Of a DNA stretch of 64,000 bases, positions 34,302 to 42,937 are shown piece by piece (the stretch's first letter is position 1; each line of letters starts with the position of its first letter). Location of the stretch: positions 1 through 64,000 of the forward strand of contig JBDSHZ010000087.1 of NCBI GenBank assembly GCA_039918235.1, in the 5' to 3' direction. The position numbers and the translations under genes were made by a program. The DNA is from Pseudopedobacter sp039918235. GTDB taxonomy: Bacteria > Bacteroidota > Bacteroidia > Sphingobacteriales > Sphingobacteriaceae. Below the pieces are notes generated by a model. The model ran no database searches and was not told where the DNA came from. It saw nothing but the letters and a program-made list of their open reading frames with translations.

Positions 34302-35960
34302 ATGAAATTTATCAAGTTTCTTTTCATCACTATTCTATTTGCCCCGATTTTTTGCTCGGCACAAAATAAATCCGCATCTAATCAAACCGCTAATACACTC
34401 GCAAGACCAAAATTAGTAGTGGGCATTGTTGTGGATCAAATGCGTTGGGATTATTTATATCGATATGCAAACAGATACGGAAATGGCGGTTTTAATAGAT
34501 TATTAAGAGAGGGTTTTACCTGCGAGAATACGCAGATTCCTTATATCCCTACCGTAACGGCCGCTGGTCATACCGGAATTTATACTGGCTCTGTGCCGGC
34601 TATTCATGGGATTGCCGGTAATGATTTTATCATTCAGGCTACGGGAAAATCTTTGTACTGTACAGAAGATTCTACAGTAAAAACAGTTGGAAGTACTTCA
34701 ACAGCTGGAGAAATGTCTCCAAGAAACCTGTTATCAACCACCATTACCGATGAACTAAGATTGGCTACAAACTTTAAATCAAAGGTTATAGGAATTGCCT
34801 TAAAAGACCGTGGCGGAATTTTACCTGCCGGCCATGCAGCCAATGCGGCTTATTGGTATGATGATGCAACCGGAAACTGGATTACGAGTACGTATTATAT
34901 GAACGAATTGCCAGCTTGGGTAAATACTTTCAACAATGAAAAATTAGCTGAAAAATATATCAAACAAGATTGGAATACCCTTTACCCTATTAACACTTAT
35001 ACCCAAAGTACTGCTGATGATAATCCTTATGAAGGAAAGTTAAGAGGTGAAGATGCTCCTATATTTCCTCATTTAACTTCAAAAATGTTGAATGGGAGTT
35101 TCGGTGCGATTAGGAATACGCCTTATGGAAATTCAATTACTTTGGATTTTGCTAAAGATGCCATAAAAGCTGAAAATTTAGGCAAAGGAGAAAGCACAGA
35201 TTTTCTAGCGGTTAGTCTTTCCTCTACAGATTATGTTGGTCACCAATATGGGGTTAATGCCATTGAAACAGAAGATACTTACCTAAGATTAGATAAAGAC
35301 CTAGAAAATTTCTTTAACACTTTAGATGCGATGGTTGGAAAAGGACAGTATACTGTTTTCCTTTCTGCTGATCACGGCGCTGCCCATAATCCAAAGTTCC
35401 TTACCGACCATAACATTCCTGCTGGTTTGTGGAGTGGGTCTTCCATTTTAAAAGACTTAAATGCACAGCTAGAAAAAGAATTTAAGCAACCTAATTTGGT
35501 GTTGAGCTTCAGCAATTATCAGGTTAACTTTAACAATAAAATTCTTGAGAATAGTAAAATCAACAACAATGAGTTAAAAGCCTTTTGTATAGCTTTCCTA
35601 CAAAAACAAGAAGGTGTTGCTTTTGCAATTGATATGGAAAATACTTCAGCTGCATCCATTCCGGATGCCATCAAATCAAAAGTGATTAATGGTTATAACA
35701 GAGAACGAAGCGGAACTATACAGATATTACTTCAACCGGGTTGGTTTCAAGGTTATTCCACAACCGGAACAACACACGGTACCTGGAATCCTTACGACAC
35801 CCATATTCCATTGGTATTTATGGGCTGGGGAATTAAACATGGTTCTTTAAATAGACCAACTTCCATGGCTGATATTGCCCCAACTATTGCCGCATTGTTG
35901 CATATTCAAGAACCTAACGGAAACATAGGCTTGCCAATAGAAGAGGTGTTAAAGAAATAA
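34302..35960 (+). CDS. PafA-like alkaline phosphatase, exported
   Basis: 552 residues, near the length of PafA (about 545). Signal peptide to about residue 20 (IFCSAQ). Metal ligands and nucleophile of the alkaline phosphatase superfamily: IVVDQMRWDYL (Asp), PTVTAAGH with nucleophile Thr86, STDYVGHQYG (Asp and His), LSADHGA (Asp-His) and a C-terminal TTHGTWNPYD (His). It is a periplasmic monoesterase. Its place between a thiamine receptor and ThiE/TPK-like genes suggests it could strip phosphate from thiamine phosphates for uptake; that is inference from context. It may equally be a general phosphatase. Confidence 0.85.
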   Translation: MKFIKFLFITILFAPIFCSAQNKSASNQTANTLARPKLVVGIVVDQMRWDYLYRYANRYGNGGFNRLLREGFTCENTQIPYIPTVTAAGHTGIYTGSVPAIHGIAGNDFIIQATGKSLYCTEDSTVKTVGSTSTAGEMSPRNLLSTTITDELRLATNFKSKVIGIALKDRGGILPAGHAANAAYWYDDATGNWITSTYYMNELPAWVNTFNNEKLAEKYIKQDWNTLYPINTYTQSTADDNPYEGKLRGEDAPIFPHLTSKMLNGSFGAIRNTPYGNSITLDFAKDAIKAENLGKGESTDFLAVSLSSTDYVGHQYGVNAIETEDTYLRLDKDLENFFNTLDAMVGKGQYTVFLSADHGAAHNPKFLTDHNIPAGLWSGSSILKDLNAQLEKEFKQPNLVLSFSNYQVNFNNKILENSKINNNELKAFCIAFLQKQEGVAFAIDMENTSAASIPDAIKSKVINGYNRERSGTIQILLQPGWFQGYSTTGTTHGTWNPYDTHIPLVFMGWGIKHGSLNRPTSMADIAPTIAALLHIQEPNGNIGLPIEEVLKK

Positions 35961-35993
35961 GTAGCAGGATTTTTTGAATTTTAGTATTTCAGA

Positions 35994-36626
35994 ATGAAAA
36001 AATACATCTCCAAATTCCATTATCTTACTCAAGATTTGCCTCAACGTTCCCATACAGAGCAGGTTCAGATGGCTTGTGAAGCAGGGGCAGGTTGGATACA
36101 GTACCGCTGTTTGAGCAAATCAGATGAAGAGATGCTAAACGAACTACATACTATTGCATCCATTTGTGATGATTGGGGAACTACGCTTATGGTAACCAAT
36201 CATTTTCACCTACTTCCTTTGGCTGATATTCAGGGTGTACACATGGAGGATATGGATATTGATTTAAGAGAAATTAGGGAAATAATTGGTGGAAATAAGA
36301 CTTTAGGCGCATCGGCTAATACTTATGAACAAGTGGTAAATCATATACAGCACACTGCTGATTATGTAGGATGTGGCCCTTTTGGCGAATCTTTAACTAA
36401 GCCTAATTCTTTTGCGCATTTCGGCATTAAAGGTTACCAGGATATGGTGGAAAACCTAAAAAAAAATAAGTTAGAAATTCCTTTAATTGCTGTTGGAGGC
36501 ATTGCATTAGAAAATGTTGGTACACTTTTAGAAACAGGGATATATGGAATTGCAGTTTCCGGAGCGATTAACATTAGCAATAATCCTGTTGAAGCTTATA
36601 AAGCCTTTCACCAAAAAGTTTTTTAA
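35994..36626 (+). CDS. ThiE-like thiamine-phosphate synthase
   Basis: 210 residues, TIM-barrel of the ThiE/TenI group. Recognisable parts: GWIQYRCLSK (pyrophosphate site region), ADIQGVHME, LGASANTYEQ, DYVGCGPFG and the phosphate-binding IAVGGIALENV. The metal-site Asp of classic ThiE (NDR/NDD motif) reads NHF here, so activity is not certain; TenI-like regulators or divergent synthases are alternatives. It starts 33 bases after the phosphatase stop and is followed 3 bases later by the TPK-like gene. Confidence 0.75.
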   Translation: MKKYISKFHYLTQDLPQRSHTEQVQMACEAGAGWIQYRCLSKSDEEMLNELHTIASICDDWGTTLMVTNHFHLLPLADIQGVHMEDMDIDLREIREIIGGNKTLGASANTYEQVVNHIQHTADYVGCGPFGESLTKPNSFAHFGIKGYQDMVENLKKNKLEIPLIAVGGIALENVGTLLETGIYGIAVSGAINISNNPVEAYKAFHQKVF

Positions 36627-36629
36627 AAA

Positions 36630-37199
36630 ATGTCGAGCCACCACATAGTAAGAGAAAAACAAGAACCCGCATTGCTAATAATGGCAATTGATTCTTTTGA
36701 CGAGGAATATTTAGGGCAATTATTAGAATGGTCGCCAACAGTATTGATACCTGCTTTTTTAGCCGAGAAAGTAGCTTCAATGGGCATTAAAATAGATGTT
36801 GTTTTTGCCGATGAATCTACTTCTCTTCAAGAACATATTAAAGTTTTGCCAGGCGGAACTGATGTATTGGAAAGTGCTTTAAAATATTTGGTAGCTGAAG
36901 GTTATCCTGCGGTAAATATTATTAGCAATCATTTTAAGGCCAAAGAATATTTGTTTTTTGTGGAGTTTATAGATATCGTTGTCTTTTCAAAAGACCGGAA
37001 AATATATCCTATAAAATCCGGTTTTTCTAAATGGAAAAATGAAACACAAGAGATTTATATTTTACATCCAGAACTTATTCAAAATCTTTCCTTTTCTGGA
37101 TTAGAACAGGAAAACCTCGCACATTATCAAACGGTGAAAGATGGGTTTTTCAGCTTTACTTTTGATCAGCCCTTTATTTTTATTGCCGAACAATTGTGA
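36630..37199 (+). CDS. Divergent thiamine pyrophosphokinase-like protein
   Basis: 189 residues. The N-terminal half resembles the TPK catalytic domain: VVFADESTS corresponds to the metal-binding DxDS region, and LPGGTDVLESALKYL to the ...TDxExAL helix. The later glycine-arginine-Asp-His motif (GGRxDH) of canonical TPK is not visible; ISNHF stands near its place. The C-terminal half would be the small beta domain. Context (ThiE-like, riboswitch receptor) supports a role in making TPP. It overlaps the GNAT gene by 4 bases. Confidence 0.6.
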   Translation: MSSHHIVREKQEPALLIMAIDSFDEEYLGQLLEWSPTVLIPAFLAEKVASMGIKIDVVFADESTSLQEHIKVLPGGTDVLESALKYLVAEGYPAVNIISNHFKAKEYLFFVEFIDIVVFSKDRKIYPIKSGFSKWKNETQEIYILHPELIQNLSFSGLEQENLAHYQTVKDGFFSFTFDQPFIFIAEQL

Positions 37200-37684
37200 T
37201 TGAAATTAAAGAAGCAAAATTGAGTGATATTCCAGTAATTCACAAATTGGCAAATGAAATCTGGCGACCTACTTATCAGCATATTTTAGCTGATGAACAG
37301 ATCAGTTTTATGTTGGATAAAATGTATTCAGAAAAATCATTAAAAGAGCAATTTAGGCAGCATCAAACTTTTCTTTTACTTACAGAAAATGAATTGCCAA
37401 AAGGTTTTGCTTGCTATTCAAAAACTGATATAGATAAAAACTATAAACTCGAGAAGATATATTTACATCCAGATCAACAAGGGAAAGGAGTTGGAAAACA
37501 ATTGATTACAGAAGTTGAAAGAATTGTAAAAGCTAATGGTGCAACCGTATTAACCTTAAATGTGAACAGAGGGAACAATGCAAGATTCTTTTATCAAAAA
37601 ATGGAATATCAAATAGTGCAAGAAATAGATATTCCCTATTATGATTTTGTATTGAATGATTATATAATGGAAAAAGTATTATAG
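37196..37684 (+). CDS. GNAT-family acetyltransferase
   Basis: 162 residues, likely starting at GTG 37196 inside the preceding stop region. The acetyl-CoA-binding core is clear: LEKIYLHPDQQGKGVGKQLI (about 83-101) with Q/GxGxG/K pattern, then LTLNVNRGNNARFFYQKMEY (motif B). The substrate is unknown. It is translationally coupled to the TPK-like gene and ends the locus. Confidence 0.82.
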   Translation: MIEIKEAKLSDIPVIHKLANEIWRPTYQHILADEQISFMLDKMYSEKSLKEQFRQHQTFLLLTENELPKGFACYSKTDIDKNYKLEKIYLHPDQQGKGVGKQLITEVERIVKANGATVLTLNVNRGNNARFFYQKMEYQIVQEIDIPYYDFVLNDYIMEKVL

Positions 37685-37730
37685 GGAAGCTTTTAATTCC
37701 TTAAATAGGACTAAAAGCCTAAGTTAAATA

Positions 37731-37790
37731 AACCCGATTGAAGCGGTATCTCCCGATTTTTTATCGGGAATAAAGCGGAAAGCGGGGCTT
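37731..37790. repeat. Palindromic intergenic element
   Basis: Within the gap between two convergent genes, TCCCGAT (37751-37757) and ATCGGGA (37763-37769) pair around TTTTT, nested in G/A-rich flanks (GAAGCGG before, AAAGCGGAAAGCGGGG after) and outer CCCG/CGGG arms. The flanking AAGCGG is seen on both sides as a direct repeat. Such nested elements look like dispersed repeats of this lineage, but copy number cannot be tested here. It may also stop transcription from both sides. Confidence 0.45.
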
Positions 37791-37820
37791 AAGAAGACTA
37801 TTTTGATGAACTTTGCTTTT

Positions 37821-38876
37821 CTAATCTCTGTCTCTGCTGAACCTAGAAAAAGGCAATGTATTATCCACCAATTCTTTTTGTTCACGTCTCCTTCTTACAA
37901 TGTGTACAGCTTCAAAAAGCGCATCTCTAAAAGAACTTGCCGAAGCCATATTTTTACCTGCAATATCATAACCTGTTCCATGATCTGGAGAGGTACGCAC
38001 CACAGGCAAACCGCCTGTGAAATTTACACCATGATGAAAAGAAATAGATTTAAAAGGAACCAATCCCTGATCATGGTACATGGCTAACACAGCATCAAAC
38101 TGATCGAAAGCTCTGTTACCAAAAAAACCGTCTGCCGGATAAGCGCCAAAAGCAAAAATGCCTTCTTCTTTCGCTTTTTCTACCGAAGGCACAATAATTT
38201 CTAATTCTTCCTGGCCAATTAATCCATCATCGCCGGCATGTGGGTTGAGTCCTAAAACTGCGATTCTAGGTTTTTCTACCCAAAAATCATATTTCAAAGA
38301 ATGATTCATGATCCTCAGTTTTGAAAGAATGGCTTCTTGAGTGATGTTTTCTGCAACTTCTTTTAAAGGAACGTGACCGGTAACTACACCAACCTTAAGC
38401 GTATTGCTGATTAAGAACATCAAAGAATCAGGAGCACCGGACATGGCCTGTACATATTCTGTATGACCAGCAAATTTAAAAACCTCGCTCTGGATATTGT
38501 GTTTATTGATTGGGGCGGTCACCAAAGCATCAATTTTACCATTCACTAAATCATCCGTTGCTCTTTGTAATGAAAGAAAAGCATATTTACCACCTGTCTC
38601 ATTTGAAATTCCCAATTCTATTTTCACATCTTCTTCCCAGCAGTTGATCATGTTGGGTTTTCCGGCATGGGCCTGATCTGCGTTTTGGATCACCTGAAAA
38701 ATAAATTCCTGGATACCCGCAATCTTACGGTGAAAAGACGCCACCTTGGTATGCCCATAAACAATGGGGGTACAATATTTATAAACTTCAGATTCCGACA
38801 GGGTTTTCATAATTACCTCTAAACCTATTCCATTTACATCACCAATAGAAATTCCAACTTTCAACAAATCGCTCAT
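37821..38876 (-). CDS. pdxA: PdxA, 4-hydroxythreonine-4-phosphate dehydrogenase
   Basis: 351 residues. Conserved PdxA motifs: IGDVNGIGLEVIMK, TAPINKHNIQ, GHTEYVQAMSG (metal His), LNPHAGDDGLIG (second metal His) and AMYHDQGLVPFK (third metal His), plus the closing VRTSPDHGTGYDIAG. It makes the 3-carbon partner for pyridoxine 5'-phosphate in the DXP-dependent vitamin B6 pathway. It is divergent from rsmA. Confidence 0.96.
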   Translation of the reverse strand: MSDLLKVGISIGDVNGIGLEVIMKTLSESEVYKYCTPIVYGHTKVASFHRKIAGIQEFIFQVIQNADQAHAGKPNMINCWEEDVKIELGISNETGGKYAFLSLQRATDDLVNGKIDALVTAPINKHNIQSEVFKFAGHTEYVQAMSGAPDSLMFLISNTLKVGVVTGHVPLKEVAENITQEAILSKLRIMNHSLKYDFWVEKPRIAVLGLNPHAGDDGLIGQEELEIIVPSVEKAKEEGIFAFGAYPADGFFGNRAFDQFDAVLAMYHDQGLVPFKSISFHHGVNFTGGLPVVRTSPDHGTGYDIAGKNMASASSFRDALFEAVHIVRRRREQKELVDNTLPFSRFSRDRD

Positions 38877-38980
38877 AAAAAAATGATCTTCTTAATTTCT
38901 TGCAAAATAAAGATTTTTGAGCCGAATGTTAATTTTAAAGATTAAAGTTTACGTAATTTGTGGCTCATCTTTACAAAAAC

Positions 38981-39760
38981 ATGAGCATAGTAAGAGCAAA
39001 GAAGCATTTAGGCCAACATTTTTTAACCGATAAAAATATTGCTGAAAAAATTGTGAACAGCTTAATCCACCACCAGCAGTATGATAAAGTATTGGAAGTT
39101 GGGCCAGGAATGGGCGTTTTGTCTGATTTTCTCTTGCAAAAGAAGGATTTTGAAACATACTTAATAGATATTGATACTGAATCTTTTTTATTCTTACAAA
39201 AGAAATATCCCGATTTAGGAGATAAATTATTGAACGCAGATTTTTTGCATTTAAATTTTGCGAGTGTTTTCCCAGCCTCATTTGCGATTATTGGGAATTT
39301 CCCATATAACATCAGCTCGCAGATTCTATTTAAGGTTTTAGATAACAGAAATCAGGTTCCTGAAGTAGTGGGAATGTTTCAAAAAGAAGTTGCTGAACGT
39401 TGCACCGCCAAACCAGGAAGTAAAGAATATGGCATTTTAAGTGTTTTTTTGCAGGCTTATTATAAATGCGAATACCTCTTCACGGTAAAAGCTGGCGTTT
39501 TTAATCCGCCACCAAAAGTATTGTCGGCAGTTATACGCCTCAGTAGAAATGAAGTGAAGGATTTGGATTGCGATGAAAAATTATTTTGGCAGGTGGTAAA
39601 GGCCGGTTTTAATCAAAGGAGGAAAACATTAAGTAATGCGCTATCTGGAATTATCCCAAAAGAAAAGCAAGCAGATGAAGAAGTTTGGACTTTAAGGGCT
39701 GAACGGTTAAGTGTGAAGGATTTTGTGGAGTTAACGAATTTAATATATAAAAGTATTTGA
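38981..39760 (+). CDS. rsmA: RsmA (KsgA), 16S rRNA dimethyladenosine transferase
   Basis: 259 residues from ATG 38981 (the frame opens at a GTG 7 codons earlier, but the conserved start RAKKHLGQHFL follows this ATG). SAM-binding EVGPGMGVL, catalytic NFPYNISSQIL (NxxY), and the C-terminal RNA-binding part with FNQRRKTL. It dimethylates two adenines of the 16S rRNA 3' helix. Neighbour order pdxA-rsmA (here divergent) recalls the E. coli pdxA-rsmA pair. Confidence 0.96.
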   Translation: MSIVRAKKHLGQHFLTDKNIAEKIVNSLIHHQQYDKVLEVGPGMGVLSDFLLQKKDFETYLIDIDTESFLFLQKKYPDLGDKLLNADFLHLNFASVFPASFAIIGNFPYNISSQILFKVLDNRNQVPEVVGMFQKEVAERCTAKPGSKEYGILSVFLQAYYKCEYLFTVKAGVFNPPPKVLSAVIRLSRNEVKDLDCDEKLFWQVVKAGFNQRRKTLSNALSGIIPKEKQADEEVWTLRAERLSVKDFVELTNLIYKSI

Positions 39761-39841
39761 GGAAATATCTTCAGAAAGCGATAATTGAATTCAGTTAAAA
39801 AATAATACAGTAAGTTCTTCTCCTTTGGAGAATGATTTAGG

Positions 39842-40777
39842 ATGAAGCAAATGAAAAAAATATTAATAGTTGATGATTTACATCCTGCTTTTAAAATAGC
39901 AGCGCAAGAAATGGGTTTTGAAGTGGATGACAGACCTTTGATCAAAAAAGAGGAAGTCATGGCAATTTTAAAAGACTATGTTGGTTTAGCCATCCGCACC
40001 AAATTTAAAGTGGATAAAGAAGTGATAGATGCTGCTCCTCAATTAAAATTTGTAGCAAGGGCTGGTGCCGGAATGGATAATATTGAGGTGGCTTACGCCG
40101 ATGAAAAAAATATTCAGCTCATTAATGCGCCAGAAGGAAATGCTGATGCAGTTGGGGAACATTGCGTTGGACTATTGCTTTCACTGATGAACAACTTTAG
40201 AAAGGCAGATAATGAAATTAGAAGCGGAATTTGGGAACGTGAAGGCAACAGAGGTTATGAGTTGAAAGGTAAAACAGTAGGAATTATTGGTTATGGCAAC
40301 AACGGAAGTGCTTTTGCCAGAAAACTAAAAGGTTTTGAAGTTAAGGTTTTAGCTTATGACAAATATAAAACCCGCTTTAGTGATGAGTATGCAACTGAAG
40401 CAAGTATGGAAGAAATTGTGAAATATGCTGATGTACTGAGCTTGCACATTCCTTTAACAAGAGAAACCAAACAGCTGGTTAATGAAGAGTATTTCCGTTA
40501 TTTCCGCAGACCTTTCTTCTTCATCAATGCTTCCAGAGGTGAAATAGTAAGCACTTCTTCTGTTTTAAAAGCGATAAATGAAGGGAAGATTATTGGAGCT
40601 GGTTTAGATGTTTTAGAAACAGAAAAATTTCCTGCGCTGGCATTAGCAAGTTTTTATAATGAACTGATTGTAGAAGGGAAAGTAATTCTAACTCCTCACA
40701 TTGCCGGCTGGACATTTGACTCTTACCGGAAAATATCAGAAGTTTTGGCAGAGAAATTGAAAAATTTAGAATTCTAA
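39842..40777 (+). CDS. D-2-hydroxyacid dehydrogenase, phosphoglycerate dehydrogenase-like
   Basis: 311 residues (start 39842, or ATG 39851). Rossmann NAD-binding motif GIIGYGNNGSAFA (about 147-159) and the active-site residues of the family: Arg in INASRGEIVS, Glu in GLDVLETEKF and His in ILTPHIAGW. It lacks the C-terminal ACT domain of SerA. A role in serine synthesis is possible but unproven. Confidence 0.88.
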   Translation: MKQMKKILIVDDLHPAFKIAAQEMGFEVDDRPLIKKEEVMAILKDYVGLAIRTKFKVDKEVIDAAPQLKFVARAGAGMDNIEVAYADEKNIQLINAPEGNADAVGEHCVGLLLSLMNNFRKADNEIRSGIWEREGNRGYELKGKTVGIIGYGNNGSAFARKLKGFEVKVLAYDKYKTRFSDEYATEASMEEIVKYADVLSLHIPLTRETKQLVNEEYFRYFRRPFFFINASRGEIVSTSSVLKAINEGKIIGAGLDVLETEKFPALALASFYNELIVEGKVILTPHIAGWTFDSYRKISEVLAEKLKNLEF

Positions 40778-40779
40778 TT

Positions 40780-41769
40780 TTACTTTTTTGTAAATAAAAT
40801 CCGATAAATCCAATCATCAAGAGAATATTTTCCCCTTTTTAATTGCACTACTTCATTACTAAAATCAGGAATTACTAACTGCTCTTCATCAAAAAAATGA
40901 ACCTGTTCTAAATTAAAATCTTCCTCTAATGAAATATAACGGTTATTGGTTAAAAGCGACTTTCCTGTTGCAAGCGCATCAATCGCCCGCATGGTTAAAC
41001 CACTTTGTATAGAATGCGAATAATCAATTATCATTTTTGATTTTCCTAATACTTCCTGATACTGTTTATTATTCAACCTCTTAAACTTTATAATCTCATC
41101 ATCTAATTTTTTTCCCTTTATTTTATCTAAGTAAAATCTAAATCTATTTAGATAAATATAAATAAAAGCCTTCTTGCCTTGTTCACTAAACAGTTGCTTG
41201 ATTTTTTTTGCAAAAAGAAACTTTTCCCAAGTGAAATTTGCACAGAAAATAAAATCATAATCATGTGTTTCATCTTTATTGATGTTTCCATCCTGCAAAC
41301 TAAAAGTCGGCACATAGGGTATGCCAAGTGTTTTACAGTCTTCATAATCAAAGCTTAATGTTTCATCAAATATTGGGATCAAATGCCTATAATCTGAAAG
41401 CCAAAAATTTATGGAATCCCATTGGTACAAAATGGTTTTTATACCAGGATTTCGTGTTTTAATTTCTTCAACAAATGAAGGCTGTAAGTAAAGCCCTTTT
41501 ACAACAATCATAAAGTCGAACTTCTTATCACTTGTTTTTCTAAGTATTTTATTATAATGCCAAGCTTGCGTATAAACTAACCATTGAAATTTAAAATTAG
41601 AAACAAAAGTATGCAGAAGAGTAACGTCCCTATCATAAAAAAAGGTAACATGAGCACCATGATTTTTAAATGCTTTAGTTATCACATCGACATAATCATA
41701 GAACTTTGGCAAAATAAGCAATATGTTTTTTCCACTTATTTCTTCTTTAATTTTATCAGTTAAAATCAT
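40780..41769 (-). CDS. CgeB-like glycosyltransferase candidate
   Basis: 329 residues. A two-lobed GT-B-like arrangement is suggested: N-terminal ILLILPKFYDYVDVITKAF, central QWDSINFWLSDYRHLIPIFD, and a C-terminal SGLTMRAIDALATGKSLLTNN with Glu-rich nucleotide-sugar contacts, as in CgeB/spore-maturation-like proteins from polysaccharide clusters. The gene is markedly richer in A/T than its neighbours and lies alone, antisense to its flanks, which hints at transfer. No other polysaccharide gene is near. The acceptor is unknown. Confidence 0.6.
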   Translation of the reverse strand: MILTDKIKEEISGKNILLILPKFYDYVDVITKAFKNHGAHVTFFYDRDVTLLHTFVSNFKFQWLVYTQAWHYNKILRKTSDKKFDFMIVVKGLYLQPSFVEEIKTRNPGIKTILYQWDSINFWLSDYRHLIPIFDETLSFDYEDCKTLGIPYVPTFSLQDGNINKDETHDYDFIFCANFTWEKFLFAKKIKQLFSEQGKKAFIYIYLNRFRFYLDKIKGKKLDDEIIKFKRLNNKQYQEVLGKSKMIIDYSHSIQSGLTMRAIDALATGKSLLTNNRYISLEEDFNLEQVHFFDEEQLVIPDFSNEVVQLKRGKYSLDDWIYRILFTKK

Positions 41770-41864
41770 TATTCATATTTTTAGTGCTAAATATATAAAT
41801 AGCTTTACATTTAGTGATTATTATTTTTTATTTATAAATAATACACAATCATTATAAGTTAGAT

Positions 41865-41896
41865 TTTGAATTTTAAAATCAAATTTTATATCTTCG
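41865..41896 (+). promoter_or_regulatory. Candidate promoter of the greA leader
   Basis: TTTG (41865-41868), 20-base spacer, TATCTTCG (41889-41896), which differs from TAnnTTTG at one base. A transcript would start near 41903 and enter two terminators at once. Confidence 0.6.
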
Positions 41897-41908
41897 TAAC
41901 AAGAAGAG

Positions 41909-41952
41909 CAAGACTATGTATGCGAAAAGCAGATGTAGTCTTGTTTTTTTTT
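41909..41952 (+). terminator. First intrinsic terminator in the greA leader
   Basis: CAAGACTA (41909-41916) pairs with TAGTCTTG (41936-41943), with an inner TGC/GCA stem, followed by nine T residues. It lies after the promoter and before greA, so it must be partly bypassed for GreA to be made. Confidence 0.8.
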
Positions 41953-41953
41953 G

Positions 41954-41978
41954 GCTTGGGTAAATCCCGGGCTTTTTT
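41954..41978 (+). terminator. Second intrinsic terminator in the greA leader
   Basis: GCTTGGG (41954-41960) pairs with CCCGGGC (41966-41972, two G-T pairs) around TAAAT, followed by six T residues. It directly follows the first one and ends 29 bases before the greA start. Confidence 0.75.
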
Positions 41979-42007
41979 AGTAAATAACCAATATAATAAG
42001 AAAGAAC

Positions 42008-42481
42008 ATGACAGAGGTAGCTTATTTCACAAAAGAAGGTTTAGAAAAACTAAAGGAAGAATTACACTACTTAAAAACCGAGGGTAGAAGAAAAATATCA
42101 GCAGCAATTGCCGAAGCTAGGGATAAAGGTGATCTTTCTGAAAATGCTGAATACGATGCGGCAAAGGAAGCACAAGGTTTACATGAAACCAAAGTTGCAC
42201 AGCTAGGCAATACACTTGCTTCTGCTCGTTTAATTGATGAATCAAAACTGGATTTAACCAAAATTTTGGCATTATCTATCGTTAAAATTAAGAATGTAAA
42301 AAACGGCTCAACCATGACTTATCAATTGGTGGCAGAAAATGAAGCTGATGTAAAGACTGGAAGAATATCTATAAAATCTCCTATCGCACAGGGTTTATTA
42401 GGCAAATCCGTTGGCGATAAAATTGAGATCATGGTTCCTGCAGGTAAAATGGAATTTGAGATTCTGGAAATAACTAGATAA
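42008..42481 (+). CDS. greA: GreA transcript-cleavage factor
   Basis: 157 residues, standard length. The coiled-coil domain (1-75) carries the acidic tip DLSENAEYDAAKE that reaches the RNA polymerase active site, and the C-terminal FKBP-like domain spans about 80-157 (GRISIKSPIAQGLLGKSVGD). It rescues backtracked polymerase by stimulating RNA cleavage. Its own leader contains two terminators, so its level may be set by termination and feed back on itself. Confidence 0.96.
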   Translation: MTEVAYFTKEGLEKLKEELHYLKTEGRRKISAAIAEARDKGDLSENAEYDAAKEAQGLHETKVAQLGNTLASARLIDESKLDLTKILALSIVKIKNVKNGSTMTYQLVAENEADVKTGRISIKSPIAQGLLGKSVGDKIEIMVPAGKMEFEILEITR

Positions 42482-42538
42482 ATAAAGAGACTCAGGATTT
42501 AAGACAAAAGAATCAAGATAATTTTCAAACTAATAACT

Positions 42539-42937
42539 ATGTCAACTATATTCAGTAAAATAATATCGGGAGAACTTCCAGCTCACAAAGTAGCTGAAAC
42601 ATCAGAATATCTAGCTTTTTTAGATATTAATCCTTTAAGGGAGGGTCATGTTTTGGTAATTCCAAAACTTGAGATAGACTATCTATTTGATATTGAAGAT
42701 GAACAATATGCCGGTTTAATGATATTTGCTAAAGTTGTTGCTAAAGCCATTAAGAAAGCTATTCCTTGTAAAAAGATTGGATTGGCTGTTATTGGTCTTG
42801 AAGTTGCGCATGCTCATGTGCATCTTATCCCAATGGATCAGGTTTCTGATATGGATTTTAACAAGCCCAAGTTAAATCCAACTGAGAAAGAATTGAGTGA
42901 AGTTGCACTCAGGATATTGGAAGCATTAAAAGATTAA
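42539..42937 (+). CDS. HIT-family nucleotide-binding protein
   Basis: 132 residues. The histidine triad AHAHVHLIPM (His-x-His-x-His) is at about 97-104 with N-terminal FSKIISGELPAHKV, typical of bacterial HIT/HINT phosphoramidases. Substrate unproven. It begins 57 bases after greA and ends at a perfect 18-bp hairpin; greA and this gene form a likely unit, a pairing common in Bacteroidota. Confidence 0.92.
   Translation: MSTIFSKIISGELPAHKVAETSEYLAFLDINPLREGHVLVIPKLEIDYLFDIEDEQYAGLMIFAKVVAKAIKKAIPCKKIGLAVIGLEVAHAHVHLIPMDQVSDMDFNKPKLNPTEKELSEVALRILEALKD

Noticed and set aside
37803..38087. 94-codon plus-strand frame at the pdxA 3' end
   Set aside because: Antisense to conserved PdxA motifs, no start context, odd His/Cys/Arg composition.
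38949..39312. Two overlapping minus-strand frames opposite rsmA
   Set aside because: RsmA motifs on the plus strand are clear; these frames show no domain pattern.
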